From Hygrophila difformis (lineage: Eukaryota; Streptophyta; Magnoliopsida; Lamiales; Acanthaceae): a stretch of DNA of 64,000 nucleotides. The stretch spans positions 18,444,444 through 18,508,443 of the forward strand of contig JAOANR010000010.1 in the NCBI GenBank assembly GCA_030278955.1. Direction: 5' to 3'. Below, one piece after another: positions 42,993-53,049 of the stretch. The position numbers were made by a program, and so were the translations under genes. The notes under the pieces were generated by a model. That model did not search any database and was not told the origin of the DNA. It was given only the letters and a program-made list of their open reading frames with translations. Position 1 is the stretch's first letter. Every line of letters starts with the position of its first letter.

Positions 42993-45039
42993 CTCTCGTC
43001 AAGAAATCTGCAAGAACATTTTCATGCGATTTTATAACATCAATATCATAAGTATAATATTGACATTCAGCTTGCCATCTGATAATACGAGCTTTTTCAA
43101 TTTTTGATTCAAGTTTATTTTTTAGAAAAGCTCTTACATTAGTATTATCAACTTTTAATACAAATTTCTTTGCAAGTAAGAATAAGGGCCATTTTTTAAA
43201 TGTTTTCCATACTGCAAAGAATTCTTTTTCATTAATGTGCCAAAGTTTGGCTTGTTGTTCAGTGAACAACCCTCCTGTGTATCTACAAGGTTCTTGACCC
43301 GTAGTTGTTTTTCTCATGAGCACTCCCGCCCATCGAAAATCATTGGCGTCTGTGTAGACTACCAGCTCATCATCATCTTGAGGTATCGCGAGTTTTGGCA
43401 AGCTATTGCAGACTTGCTTTAGTTCACGAATTCTCTTGGTATGGATTTCTTCCCATTTCCATCTAGAGCTTTCAGTCTCTTTCAGGAGTGGTCTAAAATC
43501 CTTTCTATATTTTGCAAGGTCTTTTATAAACATACCTGCAAAATTTACAACTCCCAAGAAACTCTGAAGTTGTTTATTGTCTTTTAATATGTCAGGAAAA
43601 TTACGGATTTTTTCCACAATGTGTTCCTGTAACTCTATCCCTGCTTCATCAATTTGAACTCCTAAGAATTCAATTTTGTTAGCAGCGATGGTAGCCTTTT
43701 TCTCAGAGAGAACAAGACCTTCCCTATGACATGCATCTGAAAATATTTCAAGGTGTTTGATATGTTCTTTAATATTTCGAGATGCAATCAGAATGTCATC
43801 TAAGTAGCCGAACATGGACTCTAGATAATCCTTAAATAGATTATCCATCTTTTTTTGGAATATCTGAGGGGCATTAGAAAGCCCCATTGGCATAACATTC
43901 CAAATATATTGCCCTTGTGGGGTGGAGAATGCTGTGAATTTCTTCGATTCATTCTCCATCTTAATCTGATAGAAACCAGATTTGCAATCAAATTTAGAAA
44001 ACACTTTAGCACCTTTGATGCAATCAATTAAGTGTTCTCTACTCGGAATGTAATAACCATCAAACTGTATTATTTTATTAATACCTTGATAGTTTATTAC
44101 CAACCTGGGTTTACCTCTTTTTATTTCACCATGGTTTCTTACCAAGAATCCAGGGCTACTATAGGCTGAGACTCCAGGCTCGATGAGTTTAAGATCGATA
44201 TGCTCCTTGATAATTTGTTGCATATCTTTCTTATCCTGCATATTCATTAAGATGGGTTTGTATCGAACATACTCATATTTATATTGTTCTTTTACCCGTA
44301 GAGTAGCTTCGATCTTGTTTTTATCCCACCATGCCAGAGGATCCTCGTTAAAGTTTCTCTGGATAAGTCTTTTTACATTTTCGAGGGACAATTTAGTTTC
44401 CCCATCAATGTCTAATGAAGTTATATTTAATGACTTCATTTCCTGCATTGCTTCTTTGAGGTTTATAATTTCCTCAATAGAAGCTTCATCGAATCCTTGC
44501 TGTCTAAAAAACAACAAAGCCTTACCAAACTTTCTTTTATCCTGCATTTTTGGATGGGTTAGTTTGGCATCATTATCACCACGTTTGCTGCGAAATAATA
44601 TGGGCATTAACCTGTTGAATGCCTTTTCTCTGCGCAACACCTGTATCTCATTTCCACAACTTGTGGTAAATATTAACAAATTTCTTTTGTTATCTTGAAC
44701 ATATTTTGTAAAGGATTGTATGAAATTATTTCCTAACAAAATATCCGCTCCTGTATCATGAAAGTAAATAGGAGGCGTTTTTACCTTATACCAGGGTGTA
44801 CCAAATGCTCCTCCAATCATGATATTGGCCTGTCTAATACCCTTATTTAGTACTAAGATTTTTTGGGAAAAATCTCTACCTGCAATAATGGGTAATGATT
44901 CCATAGCTTTGCTAGGGAAAACTCCTGGTTTTGCCGTGCAAATACCCGATCCTGAATCAATATAAGCTGCAAAATATTCTGACTTATATTGTTCATATAT
45001 TATTCCTACAGAGATATAAATGGAAAATGGACTTGTCAT
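42979..45039 (-). CDS. Endogenous caulimovirid protease-RT-RNase H polyprotein
   Basis: An uninterrupted 686-residue ORF. It has an aspartic protease site (AAYIDSGSGICTAK) near residues 25-38. RT has PRLVINYQGINKI, MPMGLSNAPQIFQ and the catalytic YLDD box. RNase H (VVYTDANDFRWAGVL) follows, and the end is near VLADFLTRDGSI. There is no integrase, as expected for Caulimoviridae. It starts within the last bases of the movement-protein frame (ATGA overlap at 45036-45039). It is the only viral ORF without a visible lesion. Domain order and gene order suggest a Solendovirus/Cavemovirus relative; this is an impression, not a phylogeny. Confidence 0.92.
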   Translation of the reverse strand: MTSPFSIYISVGIIYEQYKSEYFAAYIDSGSGICTAKPGVFPSKAMESLPIIAGRDFSQKILVLNKGIRQANIMIGGAFGTPWYKVKTPPIYFHDTGADILLGNNFIQSFTKYVQDNKRNLLIFTTSCGNEIQVLRREKAFNRLMPILFRSKRGDNDAKLTHPKMQDKRKFGKALLFFRQQGFDEASIEEIINLKEAMQEMKSLNITSLDIDGETKLSLENVKRLIQRNFNEDPLAWWDKNKIEATLRVKEQYKYEYVRYKPILMNMQDKKDMQQIIKEHIDLKLIEPGVSAYSSPGFLVRNHGEIKRGKPRLVINYQGINKIIQFDGYYIPSREHLIDCIKGAKVFSKFDCKSGFYQIKMENESKKFTAFSTPQGQYIWNVMPMGLSNAPQIFQKKMDNLFKDYLESMFGYLDDILIASRNIKEHIKHLEIFSDACHREGLVLSEKKATIAANKIEFLGVQIDEAGIELQEHIVEKIRNFPDILKDNKQLQSFLGVVNFAGMFIKDLAKYRKDFRPLLKETESSRWKWEEIHTKRIRELKQVCNSLPKLAIPQDDDELVVYTDANDFRWAGVLMRKTTTGQEPCRYTGGLFTEQQAKLWHINEKEFFAVWKTFKKWPLFLLAKKFVLKVDNTNVRAFLKNKLESKIEKARIIRWQAECQYYTYDIDVIKSHENVLADFLTRDGSI

Positions 45040-46282
45040 TTAATTCTGATGGTGTGACCCTTCAGATTAAATTCTATACCATTATCCTTTCTTACCCATG
45101 GTTTATGATTTTCGAGAAAACTTAATCCCAAAATCATAATCCCGTTGTCTTTTCCGGCAGTGCCTAAGACTCTGATCTCGTGTCCTGCAATTTCAATTGT
45201 TCCTTCATAGGTTCCAATTGATGGCTGCTGCAAGTAGTATAAGTCATCACATGGAAAACGATTAATCTTTTCAGTGATGTCAAATATTACTCGTATTTCT
45301 TTCCATCATTCAGGGCATTTAATCTTTATATTATCTACCCCAATGGATTGAGGAGTTAGATCTTTTATGAACTCATTCCCTTTATATGCCATAATCCTGT
45401 CTTCCGAAAAAGACATACGGCTTGCGTACTCAATTCTAGCACTCGTTGATCTGTCTAGAATTGGATGATCTCTTATCTGTATGTCTACTCCTCCAAACCT
45501 TGGAATCTGGGTAGGATTTGGAGTCATGACTTTAGCAAATTCCTTGAAAATTCTAGGAATTTCTATATATTCTTTCCTGAGAAATAAGTCAGAATGATGA
45601 CTATTGGAAAGTGCATAAGAGATTCTATAAGTTATAGAATATGGCCTGTTTCCTTCTTTCATTAGATCTTTTCTTTTAAAATCCTGATGAAGGGTTAGAA
45701 CTCTACTAAAATCTTGGTCAGCTAAGTTATAGGAAATTCTGGGATGTATGTCAAACATTAACTTCCCAGCATATAAATTTCCTACCATAGTTCCAAGAAG
45801 ACCATCTCTAAGGTTATTGATTCTTCTATCAGTGACTGATAAATGTAATTCAGAATCAATGCCTTCTTTGAAGGTTGCCTTAATTACTACTTCAATGGCT
45901 CCTATGTGGATCCATTTCATAGTAATGGCGATTTCCTCCTTCATTCTGCTTAATTCCTCAAGAATTTCTTCTTCAGGAATTAATTGCATATCCATAGCAT
46001 TACAAGTCAGTTCCATAGGAATGCCAAACTCACTGCACTTACCTTGTAGATGATGTTATGTCTTCTCTGGTTGAGTCCCATCTGGTTAAGAACTCGTCCA
46101 ATCCCGCCAATTCTGAATCCGTCATATGGGCTGAGGTTGGAATCTTGTCGCATTATCCTTTCCATGGTTCGATTTGAGATCGTCATCCTTGAAAAGAATC
46201 CAGACAGGTTTTCAGTGGTATGAATCATGTCCTCTTCAGTCAGACTCGGTTGAAGATCCATCTGAATATGAGTCCGAGTCAC
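45036..46282 (-). pseudogene. Endogenous caulimovirid movement protein, broken
   Basis: The N-terminal piece is 46282-46007. The main frame from about 46016 has IEVVIKATFKEGIDSELHLS, RRINNLRDGLLGTMVGNLYAGK and FDIHPRISYNLAD, the 30K-superfamily movement-protein core of caulimovirids. A TGA at 45306-45308 stops it, and the same frame continues to 45036 with a beta-rich part (GTYEGTIEIAGHEIRVL, MILGLSFLENHKPW). A one-base frame change lies near 46007-46030. The protein moves virus between cells through plasmodesmata. The gene is disabled by both lesions. Confidence 0.82.
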
Positions 46283-47685
46283 TTCTTAATTCTTCCTCGT
46301 AGATGCTTTCATCAGAGGGGATGTCTTCAAACTGATAGGCTGGTACCAGCTTTCCATGGTAGACTGCTTCCACGATATCCTCCGTGGCTTCGTACCTTCG
46401 TATCTCACGATTCTGAGGGCAATCGGGTGAGATATGACCTTTGGCTCCACACTTCCAACAGTTGCAGTCCTTGAAACTTTCGTTGGCTCGGGTATGGGGT
46501 CGTCTGAATGTTCTCTTGGACGCCGTTCTCCCCGTGCTCCTTGCTGCTGAGCTAGTTGAACCTTGGGATGAACTCTTCGTCGTTCCCGTTCTTTGTCCAG
46601 TTTTGAATGATCTGGCCTTGCCCTTGGACCACCATGCTCTTCTTCTTCGGAATGGAGGTCTTCTGAAACTCCTACTGTATGAGCCTCGACTCTTCTTCTT
46701 TCTCTTCTTTTCTTCTGATTCTCCTATAATTGTTGGAAAATCGTTATTTTCACAGCAAAGAGGAGTTCTTTTTATTTTACCTCTTAGTCTCTTGATGTTC
46801 TTTTGGGCTACTGCCTGTTGACACCATTCCCTGAGCTTATCCTTTAAGAAGGACATCCTCCGGGCTATTGAGTCCACTGTACCAGAGGGTACTGTGTACG
46901 ATTGAATCAACATCTCTCTCCATGGGCTGCAGATCTTTGCAAAGAACATGGGACATGCTACTTCAGCTGTCATCTCACTCCGAAAATAGTATTTACGAAA
47001 CCAGTAGATGTATTCGTCTACTGCGCAAATACTTCTTAACTCCATACCCAATAATGCTTGGGTATAGACCTTGATTTTTTCGGTTCTCTGTTCTTCAAAA
47101 TAACCATCTCCTACAAAATGGGTTTTGAATAAGAGGCCAAATCTTTCACAGATTGTGCTTTTGGATTCTCCCTTGAGTATTTGCTCTTTTAAAGCAGTCG
47201 TGGAGTTTTTCCAGCCCAGCTTTGCCGATCCTTCGAGACTCAGCTCTATTAATCTGACAAAGTTTTCTTTATCGAGTTTCCAGGGTGGTTGCTGCAATCT
47301 TCATTGAAGTTACCCATTCATCGATCAGGTCTTCGATGTTTCGGAAGTCGATAACGTCGAGGTTCAGTGTTATGCCATATGGATTTAATGGTTGTAACAT
47401 CGTCTTGGCCCACGGTGTGGATTCTGGTGCTCTACTTGGGTTCCGTCCTGGGTTTCGTCTTGCATTGAGATGCACCTCAGGATACCTGTTCATGTAGAAG
47501 TCTGTACTTTCTTTCATTGGGACATCAGGCGGTCCATCGTAGGTCACGTTGGATCCTGATCCTTCCGCATAACCCAATTGAAGAACTTCATTGGGTTTTA
47601 CATTAACCAGATCCATAATCCCAAGTTGGGAAAATAATTCTGCTAATTCTTGTAGATCTAATAGATCTGCCCTGGAAACACTCAT
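46236..47685 (-). pseudogene. Endogenous caulimovirid coat protein, frameshifted
   Basis: The N-terminal frame is 47685-47269 and the main frame 47297-46236. The main frame carries CP core signatures (RLIELSLEGSAKLGW, RTEKIKVYTQALLGMEL, YFRSEMTAEVACPMFF). A long Arg/Ser-rich nucleic-acid-binding region follows. The caulimovirid zinc knuckle CNCWKCGAKGHISPDC and an acidic tail (SDSDSYSDGSSTESD) complete it. The frame changes by one base around 47295-47310. The CP end overlaps the start of the movement protein by about 46 bases. Confidence 0.85.
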
Positions 47686-47751
47686 TCGACTGTTTTCAGG
47701 AGATCGATCATAAGCTATTCTTGTGATTTCTGCTTTGGAACCATAGTTGCT

Positions 47752-48066
47752 TTACCCTTTTGATGTAAAGCTTTGTACTGGTCCGAATGCATCTCTAATA
47801 TTGGCTTGGTTATTCTTGGAAGATTCAGGAATATCCTTCTGCCTTTTCTTGATATCCGAAATGTCAAATTTCAGATTCAAAATCACTTTCTTTAGATCTT
47901 GAAATACTTTCAAGATCTCCTCTGTTGACTGATTCAAGTTATCTATTTTTCCAGGTATAATTAATACCCGGTTACCAAAATCTTGAATCGTCTTTTGGAT
48001 TTCTCTTAAGTCTTTTGATAACTTAGAGCTATCCGGATCAATTTCTTTCCAATCAGTTCCTCTCAT
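47752..48066 (-). CDS. Endogenous caulimovirid small ORF, VAP-like
   Basis: A 104-residue ORF, first after the primer site. It starts MRGTDWKEIDPDSSKLSKDL and is predicted by eye to be mostly coiled coil (heptad-like Leu/Ile in IQDFGNRVLIIPGKIDNLNQ). Size, position and coiled coil fit virion-associated proteins of caulimovirids, but sequence similarity alone is weak. No lesion seen. Confidence 0.6.
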   Translation of the reverse strand: MRGTDWKEIDPDSSKLSKDLREIQKTIQDFGNRVLIIPGKIDNLNQSTEEILKVFQDLKKVILNLKFDISDIKKRQKDIPESSKNNQANIRDAFGPVQSFTSKG

Positions 48067-48270
48067 TTTGATGAAAGAAATTATTGTTAATAAAATCTTG
48101 TCTTCCAGACAAGTTCAAGAATTTCCTCTGGAAATTTCTATTTTTTATTTCCAAAATTTGGAAATGATTCACTGGTTTCAAATTAAATGAATCCATTAAA
48201 TAATTAAGTCTTCTCCATTAAGAGATAAAATATTATAAATAATATAATTAATATGTTCTTCATTAAAACC

Positions 48271-48285
48271 TAAGCTCTGATACCA
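48271..48285 (-). other. Pararetroviral primer binding site, tRNA-Met
   Basis: The minus strand TGGTATCAGAGCTTA is the caulimovirid minus-strand DNA primer site, position 1 of such genomes by convention. It lies 205 bp upstream of the first ORF. Confidence 0.9.
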
Positions 48286-48364
48286 ATTTTCATGCGGATC
48301 CGAAGTCATATGGATAATAAAATTATTTAAGTTTTGGAAGAGGACCTTTTGTACAAAGTCAAAT

Positions 48365-48536
48365 CTTCCTAGGGCCTTAATGAAAGTTTTTGAAAGTTTG
48401 GGGTTAAATATAAAAGTGTGGATGTCCACTAGCCCAATTTAATAATACAAAAGGACTATTTTGGCTATTTTATGCATATGTAGAGGACTATTTTGGTTTT
48501 TTAGCAAAGATAAAGGACCATTTTGACCTTTATTCC
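48365..48536. repeat. Right terminal inverted repeat
   Basis: Inverted partner of 40734-40938, with three or four caaaatagtcctttat-type words and the cttttatatttaa / ctttcaaa blocks. It ends TTTATTCC next to the 10-bp direct repeat. Confidence 0.75.
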
Positions 48537-48546
48537 GCAAAGAATA

Positions 48547-49217
48547 TTAGCAACAAGATTTAAATAATGAAATAGAGGCTATAATAACTGAAGGGCCATT
48601 TGCAACCAGATAAAATGAATTGACAGAAATACAAACAAGAATAACACCACACTAAGAATATACCGTGCATATGACAAGAAGCAAGAATAGGAAGTAAATC
48701 TTTTAGAGACATTAGAGTATTATACACATATGATATAACTGATATATACACAAACACATCTAGTCAGAGCCCAGATGCATCTTTAGTACAAACATAAGCA
48801 AATTCTCACACACAAGGAGCAACCAGAGAATCAAGTTAGGAAATCAGTTGGTACTTGGTACAGAGACTCGGCAAAGTTTTTCTCCTCAAATCAATTGATA
48901 AAAACTCAATCAATCGAATCTACTTTGGCTAACCTTTTCAACTCGTGCCACAGAAAATCAATAACTTGAAAGATAAACTTATTGGCACAATCAAGAAAAC
49001 ATACTAGAGTGAAAAATATTAGTTGTATGCCCAAATTCAATCCAAGGAAACTAAAAGATGCCACAAACAATCTTAAAATAGATGCTACACCAATTAGAAA
49101 AGCAATAAGCAACAATCATGATCCGAGATGCCTACAATCCAATGAACATCCTATTGGACATTATGAGTTTATTATGCATCAACATGTGCATAACAGCACT
49201 ATGCAGTCTGACTCAAT
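48547..49217 (-). other. Downstream region / 3' UTR of the bL31 gene
   Basis: AT-rich, no ORF supported. The first few hundred bases after the stop are likely 3' UTR. Confidence 0.45.
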
Positions 49218-49427
49218 TCACTTGTTCTCAGTTTCCTCTGTTTTCGTTTCTCCATATCGACGCTTAAACTTAGCAATCTGCCCAAGGCTTTGAGCCATCT
49301 GCCGCTTAGCCCGGAAGTGATACACCTTACCTACCTGATGAATCTTGGTCATTGTCACATTCATTAGCCGCCCACTTTGTGTTACATATGATATCCATTG
49401 CAACTGAGGGTGGATCCCTTTCTTCAT
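49218..49427 (-). CDS. Ribosomal protein bL31 (probably mitochondrial)
   Basis: A 69-residue single-exon CDS starting MKKGIHPQLQWISYVTQSGR. It has TKIHQVGKVYHFRAKRQMAQ and IGQ-type IAKFKRRYG near the end. MKKGIHP at the N-terminus is the bL31 signature, and the length suits the family. It would sit on the large subunit of an organellar ribosome; mitochondrial assignment is from my memory of plant homologues. The ATG lies 5 bases after an acceptor (gcattag at 49433), and the 5' UTR exon is about 1.9 kb upstream. It is the only apparently intact host gene here. Confidence 0.85.
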   Translation of the reverse strand: MKKGIHPQLQWISYVTQSGRLMNVTMTKIHQVGKVYHFRAKRQMAQSLGQIAKFKRRYGETKTEETENK

Positions 49428-49432
49428 CTTTC

Positions 49433-49601
49433 CTAATGCAATTCATAAATATCAAGCAATTAATGAAGAGAAATAAAAAAGTAGCAAAACTTTATGAATG
49501 TTGAAATTCAGACTCACGAAAACAAATGAGCAAAACAAATCAGAAGCCAGCCTAAAGTATCCAGTTTATTCTTCACCTTGACATATCTTTTAATCGTGCA
49601 T

Positions 49602-49639
<38 letters not shown>

Positions 49640-51335
49640 GTGTTGCCATACTCCAAAGCATTTAACAGAGTAAAATAATGTGAGCATAAGTGAAAATATC
49701 AAGCTATATAATTGCAAACACAAAGAAAACAAGCCATGTATAAAATGTTCATAAAATTCTTGAAATTATTGTTTGTTTGACCCTTAAAAATATAGTTGCA
49801 CTACACAACTTGCCAGCTTGCTATAGCAATGTGGATTTTGACACTGTTAACCATTTCATTCTTTTAACAGATAAACGACAATGGAGCGTACGAAAAGTGT
49901 ATAGCTGAATCCAAGCACGTAAAATAAGTTGGATAAAAATAAAACTGTCTCCAACAAACGCAGCAATAAACATGAACAAATGAAATGCTTAAGAATACAG
50001 ATACCATCCACAGAAAGGCAACCTGAATTTAAGCCTACTGTTGCAAATTGAAAAGCAAACCACGTTGTTGAAATCGAAACAATATCATCAGTAGAACAGG
50101 GGAAAATAAATTGCAAAGAAAAAAGAAATTTACTTTTTGGCAATCATCCATTACACTATCGGCACAAAGAAAAGGATTAAAATTTTGTTAATATCATCTA
50201 TGAGTTTCAAAGACTGTGCCTCGTATAGAAGCATAATATTTGAAGGACATATAGGCCCTACTCAATAACCTATTTTATACCTTACATTTAATGATAAAAA
50301 AAATATTGTACTTAATTAGCTAAGATCTGTTTAAAATCCAGAGTTAAAATTTAGAGTCTGTAGACTGAGGATGCTCTACCGCATTGATGTATACAAAATA
50401 CAATCCACTTCCCTATGAAAAGATCAATAGCCATTGACTATATAAATAAACCAAATCCTTGAATCCAGAATCCCAAGAAAGAACAATCAAGAACAAAAAC
50501 AATGCAATCAATCACAAGTTAATTAACGCTACATACTTGAGCTTAGCAAAGATATATCATCATATAATGCATTATGATCCAAAAATTCATAGTCAATGCT
50601 TCTAATCTCAATCTCATTAAATATCTTAAGCACAGCCTATAGAATACATGAGAAATAGCACATCGAAATACCAAAACTAATTTCAACTTTTGCTGAACTT
50701 AGCAACCACAAAATTAATACTGGTGTAATACAATAATTCACCTGCAAAGCTTTATAGGCACTAAAAAATGTAAACCTCATTAAATCCGCGATGAAGAGGG
50801 CCACATAGGCTCAAACTAAACCAGCAAGGGAAGTAATACATAAACATTACTGCATGGGAATAGATTTAACCGAAGAAATTATTTTCCCACATTCACAAAT
50901 AAAATAAGATATAATTATGAAGAAAGGTGTTGTGCAGCAGTAGTGGAGCATCTCATCCCATGCTTCGCATGCTATATTTAACATATCATACTAAATCTAA
51001 GTTCAGTCAACAATACCATAAAGAAATTTCATCACAAACCTAAAACCTCAAATCAGGGAATACAGGCAAGCACAACAACAGAACCAATCCAATTTCCAAA
51101 CGGAAAATAATCCATCATCAAGAGGATTCTCCCATAACCCCCATGGAAGAAGCAATCGCTACCACAATAACAAATCCAACAAAATAATGAAGCACGGAAA
51201 CATCATAATAATCATCTATAAACTCACATTTTAAGCAACACAAAGCATAGGTAGATGGATTTTGCACAAATTAGGCAAATAATGGCACATAGGCAAGCGA
51301 AACAGGAAATAAAATCGAAAGTATAGATATCTTAC
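49433..51335 (-). other. Long 5' UTR intron of the bL31 gene
   Basis: Donor CACAG|GTAAG at 51335/51336 and acceptor gcattag at 49433 define a 1.9-kb intron, AT-rich, with a TA microsatellite at about 49604-49635. Leader introns are common in plant ribosomal genes. No other gene inside; the ORF at 49856-50143 is not supported. Confidence 0.6.
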
Positions 51336-51440
51336 CTGTGATGCAACAGAGTGGAGAAGCTAGGGGCGGAGGGCGGAGGAGGATGGGGCTGGAGTTCGGG
51401 CAGGGAGCAGTGATTCGGCGCAATAGTTATGCAGAAAAGG
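51336..51440 (-). promoter_or_regulatory. 5' UTR exon and promoter side of the bL31 gene
   Basis: The exon ends TTGCATCACAG before the donor. It is moderately GC-rich and contains no ATG-initiated CDS. The promoter probably lies at 51440-51520. The exact transcription start cannot be set. Confidence 0.45.
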
Positions 51441-51523
51441 AGCCTACCGTCGAATGGGAACATCAGGTATATAGGTCAGAGATAGGGCCGGGCTCATTAT
51501 AAAATAGCCAACTATTTTTAAAA

Positions 51524-52570
51524 GGAAAAAAGGCCAAATATATTCCTTTTGTTTCAAAAAAAGTTAAATCTATTCTTTTTTTTATTTTATTACCGATTTT
51601 ATCCTCTACATATGTTAATTATATCTGGAAATATCCTAAATTCACTAATCGTGGAATGGCTGCTGACGTGGCAATAAATTAACTTAAACTTTACACGCTG
51701 GATGGGATTTGAAGTGTCTCTCAATTAGGGCTGGGGAAAAATACCGAGTATACCGCATACCGCACATACCGTATCGAAAAAAGAAATATCGAAATTTTCG
51801 GTATACCGTAATTTTCGGTATGGTATCATACCGAAAAAAATTCTCCGTACCGTATACCTTACCGAACTTTACGGTATGAAATTTAGTTTCATACCGTTGC
51901 CGTACCGAACATTTCGGTATACCGAAAGTTTCGGTATGAAATATTTTCATACCGTTTCCATACCGATATTCCGGTAAGTTCGGTATATAGCGTTATACCG
52001 AACATTCAGTACATACCGACATACCGTATCGCGGTATATACCGACATACCGAACATTCACTACATACCGACATACCGGTATTGCGGTATATACCGGCATA
52101 CCGAACTTTCGCTATATACCAACATACCGATATTACGGTATATAACGGTATCGCGGTATATACCGATACCGTGGTATATACCAAAGTTCGGTACGGTAGC
52201 GATATACCGCGGTATCAAAAAAATTTATACCGTTACCGTACCGAAATCTTACGGTACGGTATGATACCATACCGAAAATTACGGTATACCGAAAATTTCG
52301 ATATTTTCGGTATTTTTTCGATACGGTATGTGCGGTATGCAGTATATTCGGTATTTTTCCCCAGCCCTAATTGAGACACACTTCAAATTCGATCCAGCGT
52401 GTAGGGTTTAAGTTAATTTATTGCCATGTCAGCAGGCATTCCACGATTAGTGAATTTAGGATATTTCTGGATATAATTAGCATATGTAGAGGATAAATTC
52501 GGTAATAAAATAGAAAAAGGATAGATTTGGCTTTTTTTTAAACAAAAAGGATATATTTGGCCTTTTTTCC
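51524..52570. mobile_element. Foldback / MULE-like MITE with TACCG-rich palindromic core
   Basis: The ends GGAAAAAAGGCCAAATATAT and its complement are outermost parts of an inverted repeat of roughly 200 bp or more at each end. They are flanked by near-identical ttttt-aaaa / attttaaaa (8 of 9). The middle (about 51738-52350) is a dense array of taccg/cggta words, itself inverted around about 52050. ORFs inside are by-products of the repeat. The TIR start (GGAAAAAAGGCCAAAT) resembles that of the pararetrovirus-bearing element. Confidence 0.85.
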
Positions 52571-52795
52571 ATTTTAAAAATTATCTAAATATGCCTGGGC
52601 GCAACCTTATAAAAATATCTACTTAACCTACTACACTCCCGACGGCTTATTAAAAAAAAACTACTACACGTGATTGTAAATGAATTAAATATTTTTTATT
52701 CGATTCGTGATTCGATTTAGAATTATTCAAAATTTTGATATTCGATTAATATTTGATTCGATTCGATATTCGATTTTATATTAAACTAGTAAGTA

Positions 52796-52816
52796 ACCCG
52801 TCGAAACTCGACGGGT
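52796..52816 (-). other. Helitron 3' terminal hairpin
   Basis: ACCCGTCGA, three bases, TCGACGGGT, then six bases to CTAG. It acts as the rolling-circle termination signal in Helitrons. Confidence 0.9.
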
Positions 52817-53049
52817 ATAATTATATATTTTATATATAATATATATGCTTATATCATATGAAACTAATAGAGAATATATGATAATTATAATTTAATTATT
52901 TTTAAAACTAATAGAGAATCATATTAAACCGTCTTCTTGTGGCTTGTCTCGTACAAACCTAGCAGATCAATAAAAATAAATAATAAAATTATATTTTATT
53001 TAAATAAGTATTAAGCATGACATGAAAATTTTCCTTACAATTTGCTGAA

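Larger units (their letters stand above)
40734..48536 (-). mobile_element. TIR-bounded 7.8-kb element carrying an endogenous pararetrovirus
   Basis: The unit begins GGAATAAATGCCAAATTAGTC and ends with the complement of GGAATAAAGGTCAAAATGGTC. The inverted similarity runs about 200 bp at each end. A perfect 10-bp direct repeat GCAAAGAATA flanks it (40724-40733, 48537-48546). A G-start, long TIRs and a 9-10-bp duplication are Mutator-like features. No transposase is present. The interior is a caulimovirid genome in one orientation, including promoter and primer site. Whether a MULE captured an integrated virus, or the virus inserted into a MULE that later filled the unit, cannot be decided here. 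Confidence 0.75.

Noticed and set aside
40734..48536. LTR retrotransposon interpretation of the pararetrovirus
   Set aside because: No LTRs and no integrase; it has movement protein, coat protein and TAV genes typical of Caulimoviridae.
52081..52374. 97-residue Tyr/Arg-rich ORF in the foldback element
   Set aside because: Direct translation of the TACCG repeat array.
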